Source: Bacteroidota bacterium
GTDB taxonomy: Bacteria; Bacteroidota; JABWAT01
Length of the DNA stretch: 64,000 bases
Assembly (NCBI GenBank): GCA_023151185.1
Contig: JAKLJL010000004.1
Span: 11,586-75,585 of the forward strand
Reading direction: 5' to 3'
Position numbers and translations under genes: made by a program. Shown one piece after another: positions 42,801 through 51,700 of this stretch. The notes below the pieces were generated by a model. The model saw only the letters and a list, made by a program, of their open reading frames with translations, was not told the origin of the DNA and did not search any database. Each line of letters begins with the position of its first letter. The stretch's first letter is position 1.

Positions 42801-45294
42801 AGTTCATTCCACCATCGGTACGATACACTTTTTGGAAATTCACCAAAAAACCTTGTCCGGCTGCAAATGCATAGGTATCAGCCAGAATTGTAGAAGTCGA
42901 ATCAACAAAGGATGATGTGGCGTAATTCCATTGCCTTTTATGAAAATAATTATTTGCGTCAACCCAGAATAGTTTAAACAGGGGGCCAGGCTGAATGCTG
43001 AAAAAATGTGGAAAAAATTCCGACATTGCAACTGTAAAGGTAGCCCCAGTTTTTACAAAAACTTCGCAAATCTTTCCCTCATTTGCTGTAAAGACCACCA
43101 TTCCGTCCCGGAAAACGAATTTCCGGCCTGAATAACTGTTATAAGAACTGGACACATTAATTTCTTCCTGGTGAATCACATTATCTTTATCCGCATAGGT
43201 GTAGAAATAGATATGATCATTTCCGGGAAAGCCATAGACTGACGCAGTAGTACTATTTTCAATTAGAAATGGGGTTCCTTCATTAACATTGTGGTAGGCT
43301 GTTGTCGTATTCTGCTTCCAGGAGCCACTGTTGTCCCGGTAGAAATAAATAATTTTATCCGGTGCATTATTATTTACCTGATAGATTCCAAACCCATTCG
43401 GTGAGTTGGCAAGAATCTCATAATTCTGTATCCAGTCAGAGCCGGTTCGGTAATAGGTGTTGTAGGCGAATGCCGCATTATTATCGGCCCTGAACTTGGT
43501 CCACTGGTTATTCTTTAACTCAAAAATGATTGTTTTTCCGGTATTCTCACCGACTAAAGCAAACCAGTCATCTCCCTTTGCAATTTTTAAATGATTATTA
43601 TTGTTTTCCCAATGTTCGGTGTAATCGACCTGATCTTGCTCCCCAATTATAAGATCCTGATCACCTCCCTGGTTATAAAAATCCTGAACAGACCAAAGCC
43701 CATTTGAGTTTTTTGTTATAAAAATTACCCTTTTCTGTTTAATTGACCAAAAATAATTGTAAACGATGGCATAATAGTTTTTCCCTGCAAACAGTGAAAT
43801 GTTATAAATCTGATCATCCCCAAAATCTGTATGCCAATGTCGGTCAATTAACCCGGTAAATTCGGTTGTTAAAACAGTAGTGAAATATCCGTTAACTTTT
43901 TCGCACAGGTTCAGGCATAATTTCCCACCGGCGCTTTCCTGCTTTTTAACATAAAGAACGCTGTTTTCTCCTTCAATCATATCATATTCATCAGTTGGAT
44001 AAGATGCCGGGGGGAACCGATGTTCGTTTTCTGCATTATTTATAATTTGACCAGAGGAAAACGTTTTTGTTGTGTAGGTGAAGGTCGTTATTTCACCCAA
44101 AGGAGTGGTAATTGTTTTTAAGTTACAGAAATCAGCCAGATTAGAAACGGTTCCATAGCTAAATACTGTTGAAGGGTTTGTCTCATTAAAATAATTTGCT
44201 TCGCTTAAGCCAACCAAGACTCTTTTGATTTTTGCCCCAGTCCCGATAAAGTCATAGCTACAGGAAATGGTCTTTCGTTTTACTGAATTATTTGAAAACA
44301 CCTCGAATTTTGAGATATATCTCGGATTTGAAGGCTCCTGATAAAAATACACCGGCAAATCCCCGGGTTGATTGAGTTTAAGTTCGTTACTGGTTTTATC
44401 CCCATAAGTTATCAACAACCGGTTATCCCTGTTGTCTTTTATTTCTGAAAGGTTTTGATATCTGGTGAACAAATTTCCTGTACTTTGCCCGATTTGTTTT
44501 TCCTGAATCTCGTAGGAAAATGTGGTTTGGTTCCCAAATAAATCCCGAATTGTGTAGAGGGACCACTGAATTGCTACCTGTCTCTGAATCCGGGTGCTTC
44601 CGTTGAACACTTGAGCTGTCGGAATAAACTGATCATTGGTTGTGACAACCCATACAATTGAATTTCCCTTGCTCTTTTTATTCTCCCCGTCCGTATAATA
44701 ACCATTTACATGACAATCCATATAATAGCCATCCACTCCTCCGAACGTAAAAATGACCCCCTGATCACCCACAACCTCCCACTTATCAATCAATTCGTCG
44801 TAAAAGTAGGTAATCCTAAAAGCGGTCCCCTTCTTTGTTATTAAAGAGAGTTTTTTATTAACTGGATCATCGGCTACAACCTGAAGGGCGTAACTATTCC
44901 CCCCAATTTCCAGAAAATAGTCGTCATCTGCCATCACAGCAGTTCCTTTTGTGTCCCGGCGTACCGAATTAATTGTATATGACCAGCCAACACCAAGTAC
45001 ACCTGTCGGATTTTCCAAATTATCCCGGTTCGCAACTCCATCTATCGAGGAGTGACTTCTGTAATTAATTGCAAAGGAAATTCCTGAGTTACCCTTTCCT
45101 TCAGTTTCGGCTATCGGGTATGAAAAACTGACCTGGCCGGTAAACATATCAACTGAGTTAACTCTGCTTCCTTCAAGACTGCCCTCACTGCTAAAACGGG
45201 CATTTGAAGAGGGGCCCACCAGTGCAACTTGCCCAAAAACGCTCATAGGCAAACATAAAAGCACTGCACTTTTTAAAACAGAAAGATAAGACAT
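36823..45294 (-). CDS. Secreted RHS-repeat toxin with C-terminal TIGR02594/NlpC-P60-like amidase
   Basis: A 2,823-residue protein. Residues 1-21 are a Sec signal ending SVFG-Q. An N-terminal part with VDMFTGQVSFSYPIAETEG and GVGWSYTINSVRRD resembles the SpvB/TcB-like start of RHS proteins. The middle holds a long beta-rich region and a CBM4/9-like sandwich (about residues 1270-1410). Then come YD repeats (YSYDNRGLL, YSYDEFGRL, YAYDKLGQL) and the RHS core (KDHLGSVRVVYN, YEYAAFGEVLYS, ARLYDPQTRRFLSPD, YIYVGNNPISLVDPSG). DPSG is residues 2557-2560, the usual self-cleavage border. The variable tip, residues 2561-2823, has ALKESGVKEI, WCSAFANWV with C2730, HVGFYIG with H2779, and YGGNQSNQV, which I recognise as TIGR02594, NlpC/P60-like peptidoglycan hydrolases. 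Cys and His are both intact. TCTGGAGA is 9 nt before the ATG. There is no T6SS PAAR region and no T9SS sorting domain. Confidence 0.88.
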   Translation of the reverse strand: MSYLSVLKSAVLLCLPMSVFGQVALVGPSSNARFSSEGSLEGSRVNSVDMFTGQVSFSYPIAETEGKGNSGISFAINYRSHSSIDGVANRDNLENPTGVLGVGWSYTINSVRRDTKGTAVMADDDYFLEIGGNSYALQVVADDPVNKKLSLITKKGTAFRITYFYDELIDKWEVVGDQGVIFTFGGVDGYYMDCHVNGYYTDGENKKSKGNSIVWVVTTNDQFIPTAQVFNGSTRIQRQVAIQWSLYTIRDLFGNQTTFSYEIQEKQIGQSTGNLFTRYQNLSEIKDNRDNRLLITYGDKTSNELKLNQPGDLPVYFYQEPSNPRYISKFEVFSNNSVKRKTISCSYDFIGTGAKIKRVLVGLSEANYFNETNPSTVFSYGTVSNLADFCNLKTITTPLGEITTFTYTTKTFSSGQIINNAENEHRFPPASYPTDEYDMIEGENSVLYVKKQESAGGKLCLNLCEKVNGYFTTVLTTEFTGLIDRHWHTDFGDDQIYNISLFAGKNYYAIVYNYFWSIKQKRVIFITKNSNGLWSVQDFYNQGGDQDLIIGEQDQVDYTEHWENNNNHLKIAKGDDWFALVGENTGKTIIFELKNNQWTKFRADNNAAFAYNTYYRTGSDWIQNYEILANSPNGFGIYQVNNNAPDKIIYFYRDNSGSWKQNTTTAYHNVNEGTPFLIENSTTASVYGFPGNDHIYFYTYADKDNVIHQEEINVSSSYNSYSGRKFVFRDGMVVFTANEGKICEVFVKTGATFTVAMSEFFPHFFSIQPGPLFKLFWVDANNYFHKRQWNYATSSFVDSTSTILADTYAFAAGQGFLVNFQKVYRTDGGMNWPLIGEVSEYPFDLDFSEPSWTIPVKYPTLGFDNFFAYNLTDSPEASFPNENLPNRKRGNIVFIKDNSLIQVQVVGNFFKSLGKVFQTGTTVLNDSYTFDRAGKYQMTGSYTAIVASAVTISDGYKQITWSYEFDPEKGGFNSSYQQGYFYKTTVIPPTGGKTIHYFHTGRNDVHYLSSFPLPKSEWNGGYQYYDLLLGRPLKTEIYDSNNRLLESVTNYYTVNQPEVFGKKVDFVYMNQQKTKKGSAEIVTKYYWDTAEQSTGRPLFRLKKTELINSDQSILSTTLSYSYPAYSASWNINLLNLPVLQVNKNGEKYTRAQITLLANTGTGLMYPWKTYRFIGGEDQMPEFSGWEGAAEPSSVYWQKTREITGITPSGQVSETKNIEEKFISTQYTPDKEYPVASFTNASRNTLGLPSGVGRDASYAGFDSGVSASGSAENDFWGLYGTGINDLVLNGHTGKYAVKLAKKTTGRIFGPTRDFLPSDQNGKYIFSCWVKTETGYTDGSAALVLHSKADGDNNTVYPAAGLFSAPITNTSGKWKYFSVVADLGAIRGGVTSPLRLRAYVYNDHTTASVVVDDIRFMPFYSVSSVTVLDSVLTLPVAVLGNNQETSFLYYNNFLDAFSGTDPNGLIGGFTTGFNTLKKAGSTSYSSGDPHSALTVSAQNGGSFYNFNYDNTDWALMNFSRKSGTLYHNSATVAGDVTYTPSTISNAGIRFWLNRESAAYDVKLAVGDYSVRLNNGTWSLIQNSSGTVVSTASMVTAGKEWYLQVISNKLLFFADGRLTLNYLAPSSISGTLKITLTAGTVASIDNLLLVSKPVAAMKYYNASGNLIQTQVDNGGSLVVSGPIYDSANRPAIQPKPALYTGSLVPFGYKTDYATYNWVNNTISGTVLSSNPSDGGYPYFRTVYEQSPFSRALKAGLPGTEFQVGNGDRPEMKYQDDANIVQFNGDDETKYLISAAYKPEDGIYTYSAFDFSGKKIGDKVGPLKEFTSGYTFASNLTSAETGSKIIHNYRNQTISWTVSFNVVGTADENDTYSGEFKIGTTPGGGDIYTKQVSKTTGGGTFTGSYQATPGLDLYISYTVASHSGLRRFDITGSVNYIDGEFQQTKYEYNAKGQVTKVFTPNYFTPPTQGTPADSYIETYSYDNRGLLVSSTTKEKGTGRIAYDELGRLRFILQASGENYSGVLDQVKYFKYDVLNRIVEEGIVDSLDWNTVILQADNANFPVSSSKWKIKSFYDYDWNGTTWVLGVRGLLYRKLLNTNTDVLAEVDEQYGYDSLNRLVTKKEKVTRYSTTVTYQTGYTYNLLNQITRITYPSGHQVDYSYDEFGRLKTVGTPSDADYYALYTYNMLTGQLSQENQATYGVNKAVGYNYNSPGWLTGISGGYFNEALTYTTGRYGDNLGYKDGKIASVAFSYSGLSVTGTPGNYTVRYAYDKLGQLTAADYVSSNSYLAQGDLGVGSGLTAIYDLNSNILNASKGADPLVYFYQSGNSRLSTFSNSNSLTSWTNTFDNSGFLKTSSYDDGEGSPAVVDEYTFDAYSNLLGTAVKKSGGITLSTVQLSYESSGARVLKETTTGSTTKYRLYLNSADGTPLEIREKTGVNGTETIKHYIYGLNGVLALRQSSVDYFMQKDHLGSVRVVYNGQTGATVGVYEYAAFGEVLYSKLVGTAQTDFTYTGQEWDADLGLMNYKARLYDPQTRRFLSPDPLNQYASPYIYVGNNPISLVDPSGMNSTLTNQQQIDNDCRLDYFLQWQLNWEMYWAPSNATYGARARGENTTPFGIHKDMLAAHDRLMRSYNGEIVPEYIISTPALHTLRLVFPEHRTQQLPVAGLPDLQSTQVVSEKSNEVNASDWMKIALKESGVKEILSTSGEYENSPRIIEYFDATELSGLPGTLNWGWCSAFANWVMTNAGYSGTRSGRAESWATWGTVLTEPRYGCITLTLKDGQYHVGFYIGPGAKEGFISLYGGNQSNQVKTLDSYYKKTNVVNYYWPK

Positions 45295-45506
45295 GGTAAA
45301 ATTCTCCAGAGGATAATTAAATTCGTTCTTAATATTGTAATACTATTCAAATAACTATTTCAATAATAAGAATATCATAACCTTAAATCAAGCTAACAAA
45401 AGCGTATAATTCATTTCTAATGAATAAACGGTGGTCTTTACTTTGTGCTTATCGACTACGATCCCGACATTGCGCCGTTGCCAGGACACCCTTCCCTTCA
45501 AAAACC

Positions 45507-45545
45507 AAAAAGGGCTGTCACCGTTTCCCGGGCAGCCCTTTTTTT
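45507..45545 (-). terminator. Strong terminator after the SusA-like amylase
   Basis: AAAAAGGGCTG (45507-45517) is fully complementary to CAGCCCTTTTT (45533-45543) around a 15-nt loop, with a T-run on either strand. It lies 25 nt after the amylase stop on the minus strand and also 200 nt upstream of the RHS gene, so it isolates the RHS promoter from amylase transcription. Confidence 0.88.
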
Positions 45546-45569
45546 GAAAAACCGGAGGTTAACACCGGG

Positions 45570-47426
45570 TTATTTGACCACGAACACCCGTGCGGTATAT
45601 CCCGGAATTGAAACTTCCCCGGCGGGAGAGAACGGAATCACCTCACCGGTCAGGGCATCAGTCAGGGAAATTGCCCCTCTGAGGTGCGGGGCAACCTGGC
45701 TCAGTTTCAGAGTTCTGGAAAACCGGTTATTGTTGGCCGAAACGAGAATCCGGTCCTGATCCTGATGCCGGATATACGTATAGACATTATCTTCCGGGCG
45801 GAAGTGAACCATTCCGCCATCCGTCAGGGCCGGGTGATCCTTTCTGAGCTGAATCAGAGTCCTGGTCAGGTTGTAAAAACAGGTTTCCGTTTCCGTCCGT
45901 CCGGCAGCCGTGAAAACACTCCGCTTATCTCCGGCCCAGCCGCCGGGCATTTCAGCCCGGATGTCGCCGTGTTCCTGTCCGCCAATAAACCCAAGTTCAG
46001 TTCCGTAATAAATCTGCGGAATCCCCCTGAGGGTCATCAGGACCGTTATCCCCATTTTAGCCTGGTCTTCCTTCTCGCCGGTCTGGTACATAACCCTGGG
46101 CAGATCATGGTTATCCAGAAAAGTCAGCAAAAGTGCCGGATTCCCATACAGGAAATCCTGAGTCAGGGTTTCATACAGCCGGTTGAACGATTTCTCTCCG
46201 CCGAAAATCTCCTTGGTTGCCCCGTACAGTCCAAAATCGGTTACCGACGGCATGTGGGTATTTAACCGGGCTACCGGAGAGTCTTTCTGATACAGGGAGA
46301 CGTAAACCGGATCTTCAATCCAGACTTCACCGACAATGTTAAACGATGGATATTCGGTCAGCACCGACTGCACCCATTTGGCCTGATACTCCTGAAAAAC
46401 ATACGGGAAAGTATCCTCACGGATTCCGTCAATCCCCAGATACTCAATCCACCAGAGAGTATTCTGAATCAGGTAAGTGGCCAGAAACGGATTTCTCTGA
46501 TTCATATCGGGCATATCGAAGACAAACCAGCCCTGACGTTCACGGGCTACCGAGGCAGAATCCTGATAGAGATCGGTCAGATTCGATTTGATGTGGCGGG
46601 TCAGGACGTACTGATCCGGCGTTCCGTTGATCCAGTCAGGAAACGGATAGTTCTTTACCCAGGGGTGATTAATCCCGATATGATTATTGACGTGGTCCAG
46701 GATGATTTTGAGGCCTTTTTTTCTGGCTTCATCAACCAGTTTGCGGTACAGTTCATTGGTTCCGAACCGGGGATCCACCTTATACAGATCAGTGGCCGAA
46801 TAGCCATGGTACGAAATGTTCCCGTTGTTTTCGATCAGCGGATTGATCCAGACCGCCGTGACGCCAAGGTCCTTCATGTAATCGAGGTTATTAAGGATTC
46901 CCTGTATATCTCCCCCATGACGGGAAAGTCCGTCTTTGCGGTTCAGTTCATTTTTATATCCGGCCACGACATCATTCGACGGGTCACCATTGGCAAACCG
47001 GTCGGGGGTGATCAGATAGACAATATCCTTCTGGCTGAATCCGGCATATTTCCCCTCACCGCTTTCCCGCTGGCGGAATTCATAGGCGGTTTCCAGCTTA
47101 TTCCCATCCTTCAGGGTAAGAGTCAGGGTATAGGTTCCCGGCTGGGTTTCAGGCGAAACCGTCACATCCACAAAAACATAGCCTTTCGACTGAGTCGGGG
47201 TAACCGCCGTCACCTTCAGGAAGGGTGAGTTCCATACGGCTGAAGCCACATCCAGATCCCGGCCGTAAACCATAAGCTGGACCGGACTCCATTTCATCCC
47301 GACCCACCAGTTCGGCGGTTCGATGCGGTCAACCCGGGCCTGAGAAAAAGCCGGGGCGGCGTTCACTAACAACAGGGATCCCAGCAGGAACCCCATAAGC
47401 AGACGGGAACGGTTAAACAGGGTCAT
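45570..47426 (-). CDS. GH13 amylase/neopullulanase, SusA-like
   Basis: A 618-residue exported alpha-glucan hydrolase. The signal peptide ends PAFSQ near residue 29. Residues about 30-125 are the N-terminal beta domain of cyclomaltodextrinase/neopullulanase-type enzymes (NWWVGMKWSPVQLMVYGRDL). The barrel has VIYLITPDRF-like DIVYLITPDRFANGDPSND, ILDHVNNHIG, D338 in GIREDTF (nucleophile), E367 in GEVWIED (acid/base) and D441 in LDNHDLPR; all three catalytic residues are present. The end has a C-terminal beta sandwich. The typical substrates are maltodextrins, cyclodextrins and pullulan in the periplasm. It is 30 nt after the M14 gene; no SusC/SusD genes are near. Confidence 0.93.
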   Translation of the reverse strand: MTLFNRSRLLMGFLLGSLLLVNAAPAFSQARVDRIEPPNWWVGMKWSPVQLMVYGRDLDVASAVWNSPFLKVTAVTPTQSKGYVFVDVTVSPETQPGTYTLTLTLKDGNKLETAYEFRQRESGEGKYAGFSQKDIVYLITPDRFANGDPSNDVVAGYKNELNRKDGLSRHGGDIQGILNNLDYMKDLGVTAVWINPLIENNGNISYHGYSATDLYKVDPRFGTNELYRKLVDEARKKGLKIILDHVNNHIGINHPWVKNYPFPDWINGTPDQYVLTRHIKSNLTDLYQDSASVARERQGWFVFDMPDMNQRNPFLATYLIQNTLWWIEYLGIDGIREDTFPYVFQEYQAKWVQSVLTEYPSFNIVGEVWIEDPVYVSLYQKDSPVARLNTHMPSVTDFGLYGATKEIFGGEKSFNRLYETLTQDFLYGNPALLLTFLDNHDLPRVMYQTGEKEDQAKMGITVLMTLRGIPQIYYGTELGFIGGQEHGDIRAEMPGGWAGDKRSVFTAAGRTETETCFYNLTRTLIQLRKDHPALTDGGMVHFRPEDNVYTYIRHQDQDRILVSANNNRFSRTLKLSQVAPHLRGAISLTDALTGEVIPFSPAGEVSIPGYTARVFVVK

Positions 47427-47456
47427 AAGACACTTCAGATTAGTGAGACAAAAAAG

Positions 47457-48581
47457 TTAAAGCTGCGGAAGAACACTGAGAACCGGAATGACCACCGAGG
47501 CCCCAAGCTGAACAGACCGGTCAGGAGACCAGCCTTCAAGTTCGTTCGGGAAATTGTGGTTATCGATAAACGGCATTTCAACCGTGGCAGAAAGACAGTT
47601 GAACCGCTGGCCCACCCAGTTGGAGGCAATGGTCAGATTCGCCTCGCCCGGCTTGTCCTTCTCATAGCCAAACACATCCTGCATTTCGGGATTGACGGAA
47701 ATCCATTTCTTCAGAAAGGCAGATTCAAGTGAGGCCAGTTTTTCGGAATAGGCAGGGATTCCCTCGCAGCAGGACAGGAAATTGTAGGGGATGGCTTCGT
47801 CGCCGTGAATATCCAGGAATAAATCGACACCGGTTTCTTCCATTTTCTTGCGGACCCAGAAAACTTCGGGACTTCTTTCGGTTGACGGTGTTTCCCATTC
47901 CCGGTTCAGATTGGCACCGGCTGCATTGCTTCTGAGGTTGCCGTGGATGGCACCATCCGGATTCATATTCGGAACCAGGTAAAAGACCGCTTCATGCAGC
48001 AATTTTTTCACTACCGCATCGTGCGGATCGGATAATTTGTTGATCAGCCCTTCCATGAACCATTCGGCCATGGACTCACCGGGATGCTGGCGGGCAATGA
48101 CCCAGATTTTTTTCTTATGGTCATCGGGCTCGCCAAAAGTTACCAGATTGATGTCCCGGCCTTCGACTGTAGACCCAATATCCGAAACGGTACACTGGGC
48201 CGACTCCTGGGCGAAACTGATCAGGTCGAGATGCCGGTCCCAGGAATAGGGGGCAAAATAGGCAAAAAAGACGGAATCCAGTTCGGGTGTAAACTGAATT
48301 TCGAGTGCTTTTCCGTTAAAATGAGTCGGAACCCGGAACCAGTTTTCCCGGTCGTAGGACGCACACGCCTTATAAGGTCCCCATCCTTCAGGATAGGAGG
48401 AATCCCCGGCATTGACGATGGAAATTCCGCACCGGATTCCCCGGACGCCCTGAAGACGGAAGTGGAACCACTGAAAAAAATCGGAGTTGGTGTCCTTCCG
48501 GATTGCCAGACGGATATCGGAAGAATGGTCAAGGGAAAGAACTTCAATATTTCCACTGTCGAATTGTGTACTGATCTTCAT
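47457..48581 (-). CDS. M14-family zinc carboxypeptidase
   Basis: A 374-residue cytosolic M14 peptidase. AAGGA lies 7 nt before the ATG at 48581, so I take it over the ATG 18 codons upstream. An N-terminal beta domain (residues 1-120) precedes the peptidase. Zinc ligands are in ARQHPGES (His, Glu) and LDIHGDE (His), and LNREWETP and SATVEMPF give the substrate-carboxylate and catalytic Glu regions. The N-domain plus M14 set-up is that of the M14-like subfamily of cytosolic carboxypeptidases (AGBL-like, ~375 aa in bacteria). There is no signal peptide. It shares the minus strand with the amylase (30-nt gap), which may reflect joint transcription only. Confidence 0.9.
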   Translation of the reverse strand: MKISTQFDSGNIEVLSLDHSSDIRLAIRKDTNSDFFQWFHFRLQGVRGIRCGISIVNAGDSSYPEGWGPYKACASYDRENWFRVPTHFNGKALEIQFTPELDSVFFAYFAPYSWDRHLDLISFAQESAQCTVSDIGSTVEGRDINLVTFGEPDDHKKKIWVIARQHPGESMAEWFMEGLINKLSDPHDAVVKKLLHEAVFYLVPNMNPDGAIHGNLRSNAAGANLNREWETPSTERSPEVFWVRKKMEETGVDLFLDIHGDEAIPYNFLSCCEGIPAYSEKLASLESAFLKKWISVNPEMQDVFGYEKDKPGEANLTIASNWVGQRFNCLSATVEMPFIDNHNFPNELEGWSPDRSVQLGASVVIPVLSVLPQL

Positions 48582-48741
48582 GGGGTCGTCCTTTTTTGAT
48601 TGCTGGAAGCAGTAAAAATACTGAAAATAAGCCATCGGGGGCAGAGAATCAGAAATTTTTATCCGAATTTTAATGGATCAGACTAACCGTTGCCGGGCCA
48701 GTTCCCCGATTCCCAACCTGCTGCCCGGTGTGTGCAGGTGT

Positions 48742-51700
48742 TCAGCTTTTAACTTCAGTTACCGCCTGCACAGGAACCGAGACCCAAACAGTGGTACCCC
48801 TTCCCGGTTGGCTTTCCACCCGGATGGTTCCCCCCATCTGCCTGACCGAATTATAGGTCTCGAAAAGACCAAGTCCGGTTCCTTTTCCCGGCGGTTTGGT
48901 CGTAAAAAAGGGATCAAATATTTTTTTCTGATTCTGTTCGGATATACCGGTACCGTTATCGGCCACAGAGAACTGAAGCTGACCCGGTTCTGACCGGGCT
49001 GTTACGGTAATTTTACCGCCGTCACCGGTCAGCATTCCCTGGATGCCAGCCTCCTCAACCGCTTCGGCGGCATTCGTCAGGATGTTGTACAGAACAATTT
49101 TGATGGACTGACCGTGGACCATATCTTTTTCTTTCAGTTCAGACTGCAGGGAAATGCGGATGGACGGCCACCGGGCCCCGACTACTGACAGAATGGCCCT
49201 GAGCTGATCCTCGGCAGAAACTGACCGGTCAAATTCTTCGCTTACCGAGAACCAGGACATTTTCTCAACAATCAAACGAATCCGGCGGACGCCTTCAAAG
49301 ATGGATTTAAAGGAGCTGAGGGCTGGTTTCAGGTGCTCTTTTTCCGGTTCATCCAGCGCCTGGGTAACAGTCATTTCGGCCATTTCAGCATTGAGCTGAA
49401 TGATCGTGAGCGGATTGTTGATTTCGTGGGCCAGTCCGGAGGTCAGTTCACCCATTGCGGCCATTTTCTCGGACTGAACCAGCATGGCCGTTTTCACGGC
49501 AACCTGGTTTTCAAGTTCCCGGTTCCGGGATTTCAATTGTTCGGTGCGGTACCTGACAACAAAGACCACCAACCCGGTCAGGGCAGCCAGATAAACCAGA
49601 AATGCCCACCAGGTCCGGTAATATGGCGGAAGTACTCTGAAGGTAAAGGAGGAAGCCTCACTGATCCGCCCGTCGGGATCCATGGCCTGAACCATAAAGG
49701 TATAGAGTCCTTCCCGCAGGCCCGAGTAATCCCGGATTTCTTCAGGAGACCAGGAAGACCAGACCGGTTCCCCCGTCCGGGTGCAGCTAACCCGGTACCG
49801 GACACCGGTCCGGTAGTTATAAACCGGTGAGGTGTAAACAAACCGGAGGCGGAATTCGCCAAACCGGAGTTCCGGGATGTCACCGGTGTAATATCTGCCC
49901 GCCAGAACCGAATCCTGATTCAGAATCACCTGACTGACCGTGGGCTGATACGAAATTCCCCGCATTCCGCCCACCTGCCCCGGCCTGAAATGCACCAGAT
50001 AATCATCAATTGCCATCCAGACTGATCCATCGGGGTCGCTGATGAGGGAAACAAAGTTTTTATCCCACGGGTTCATCAGGTTTACCGGTGCCGTTACCAG
50101 CTTGCCGGCTGGTGAGACCGTCAGAACGACTGAATCATACTGGCGTCCGTTGGTCGTTTTAATCCACAGGCGGCTTTGTCCGTCGGGGATGAGGGCATAA
50201 ATTCTTCGGAACGATTCGGGAAGCTGGGAATTGAATTCCGCAACAGGGGTAAATTCAGCCCCCTGAAGTCTGAATAGTCCTTCAGAAGAGCCGCACCAGA
50301 CTTCATCGCCGGTTACCGCCGGCAGTAAAAACAACCCTTTCCGGCCGTTTGCTTCAAGCTGGAACCGGCGGGGTTTGGAAAATGCAGACCTGAGACCTGC
50401 TTCATCATCAGCAGTCTCCACACAGAAAAGTCCGTCAGAATCGGTACCGAGCCAGATTTTATCCCGGGTTACAGCCATTCCGGTGATCAAATACGGGAAG
50501 GCAGAAATGGGGCCCGCATCCACCCACCGGCCGTTTTGTTTCTTCAAAATCCCGGCCCCGTAAAACCGTTCGTGATAAACGATCAGATCCGGAACGCCGG
50601 GAACGGCTGCAAAAAGATCAACCCCGCGGTCCATGACCGGTTTCAGGGACTTTCCGTCAAAGGAAACCGTCGAATTGGCCATCCCGGCAAGGACTTCACC
50701 GCCCGATTTGAAAATGGCGTGAATGACCTCCGGGTTCGGACTGATTTTTTTTGCTTTCGGAAGCCGGTCGGGGGTATTGGTATCCGTCTCGTCAAGTTCA
50801 AAAAGTCCGTGCGAGGTGCCGACAATTTTCTTCCCGTTCAGGGATTCGACCAGTTGGATGTTGCCCGAAAGGCCCGACGTCCGGTCATAAATGATAACCG
50901 GCAGGCCAAAGGAGATGCGGCTGATTCCGCTTTCATGCCCGATCCAGAGTCCGTTTTCCTTATCCAGATAGCTGAACAGGCCGAAGCTGTCAGTCAGGCC
51001 GTTGGCTTCATTGTAAATCTGGCGGATTTTTCCGTCAGAATCCGTAATCAAAACTCCGTTGAAAAAAGTGACCAGGGCAAATAAACCGGATTCCAGACGG
51101 CTGATGTCATAAATTCCGGCAGATTTCAAGAGTTTCTGATCGGGAGAGTCTATCAGAGTTGCTTTGCCGCCAGTGTACCTGAAAATGCCGTCGAACCGGG
51201 AAAAAATCAGTAGGCTGCCGCCGGGTCCGGGATGAATTCCGTTCACCTTCAGGTCCTTAAAAACCTCAGTCCCTTTCAAAAAAACCAGAGAATCGCCTTC
51301 GAGAGTATAGATTCCCAGACCCGCAATCCGGAAATAGGGCTTATCCCCGATAAGGGACAGAACATCGAACCGGTCTGCAGTGCCGGGTCTCTGAAAGACG
51401 GTAACGGACTTCCCGTCGTACCGGAAGAGATATTTGAAGGACCGGAAGTAAACGAAATTGCCGGAAATCCTGACTTCCCAGACTTCTTTGAAATCCCGGA
51501 AGTTTTCGGGAACGAGATCCATCAGGCTGTGATACTGCATCCGGCCGGAGGCATCGGGAAGAAGATAGCCGATTTCACCATAGGAACCCACAAAGATTTT
51601 ATCCTGGCTGTCGATATCAATCCAGAACGGCGTCAGGTTTTCTTTAATGGGGATAAGTGTCCAGGTATGACCGTCATATTCCAGAACCCCGTTTTCGTTG

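Noticed and set aside
45420-45611. A 63-codon plus-strand frame between the RHS gene and the amylase
   Set aside because: It runs through the stem of the strong terminator and into the 3' end of the amylase; no ribosome site.
46593-47228. A 211-codon plus-strand frame opposite the SusA-like amylase
   Set aside because: Fully within a recognised gene on the other strand, without a ribosome site or known motif.
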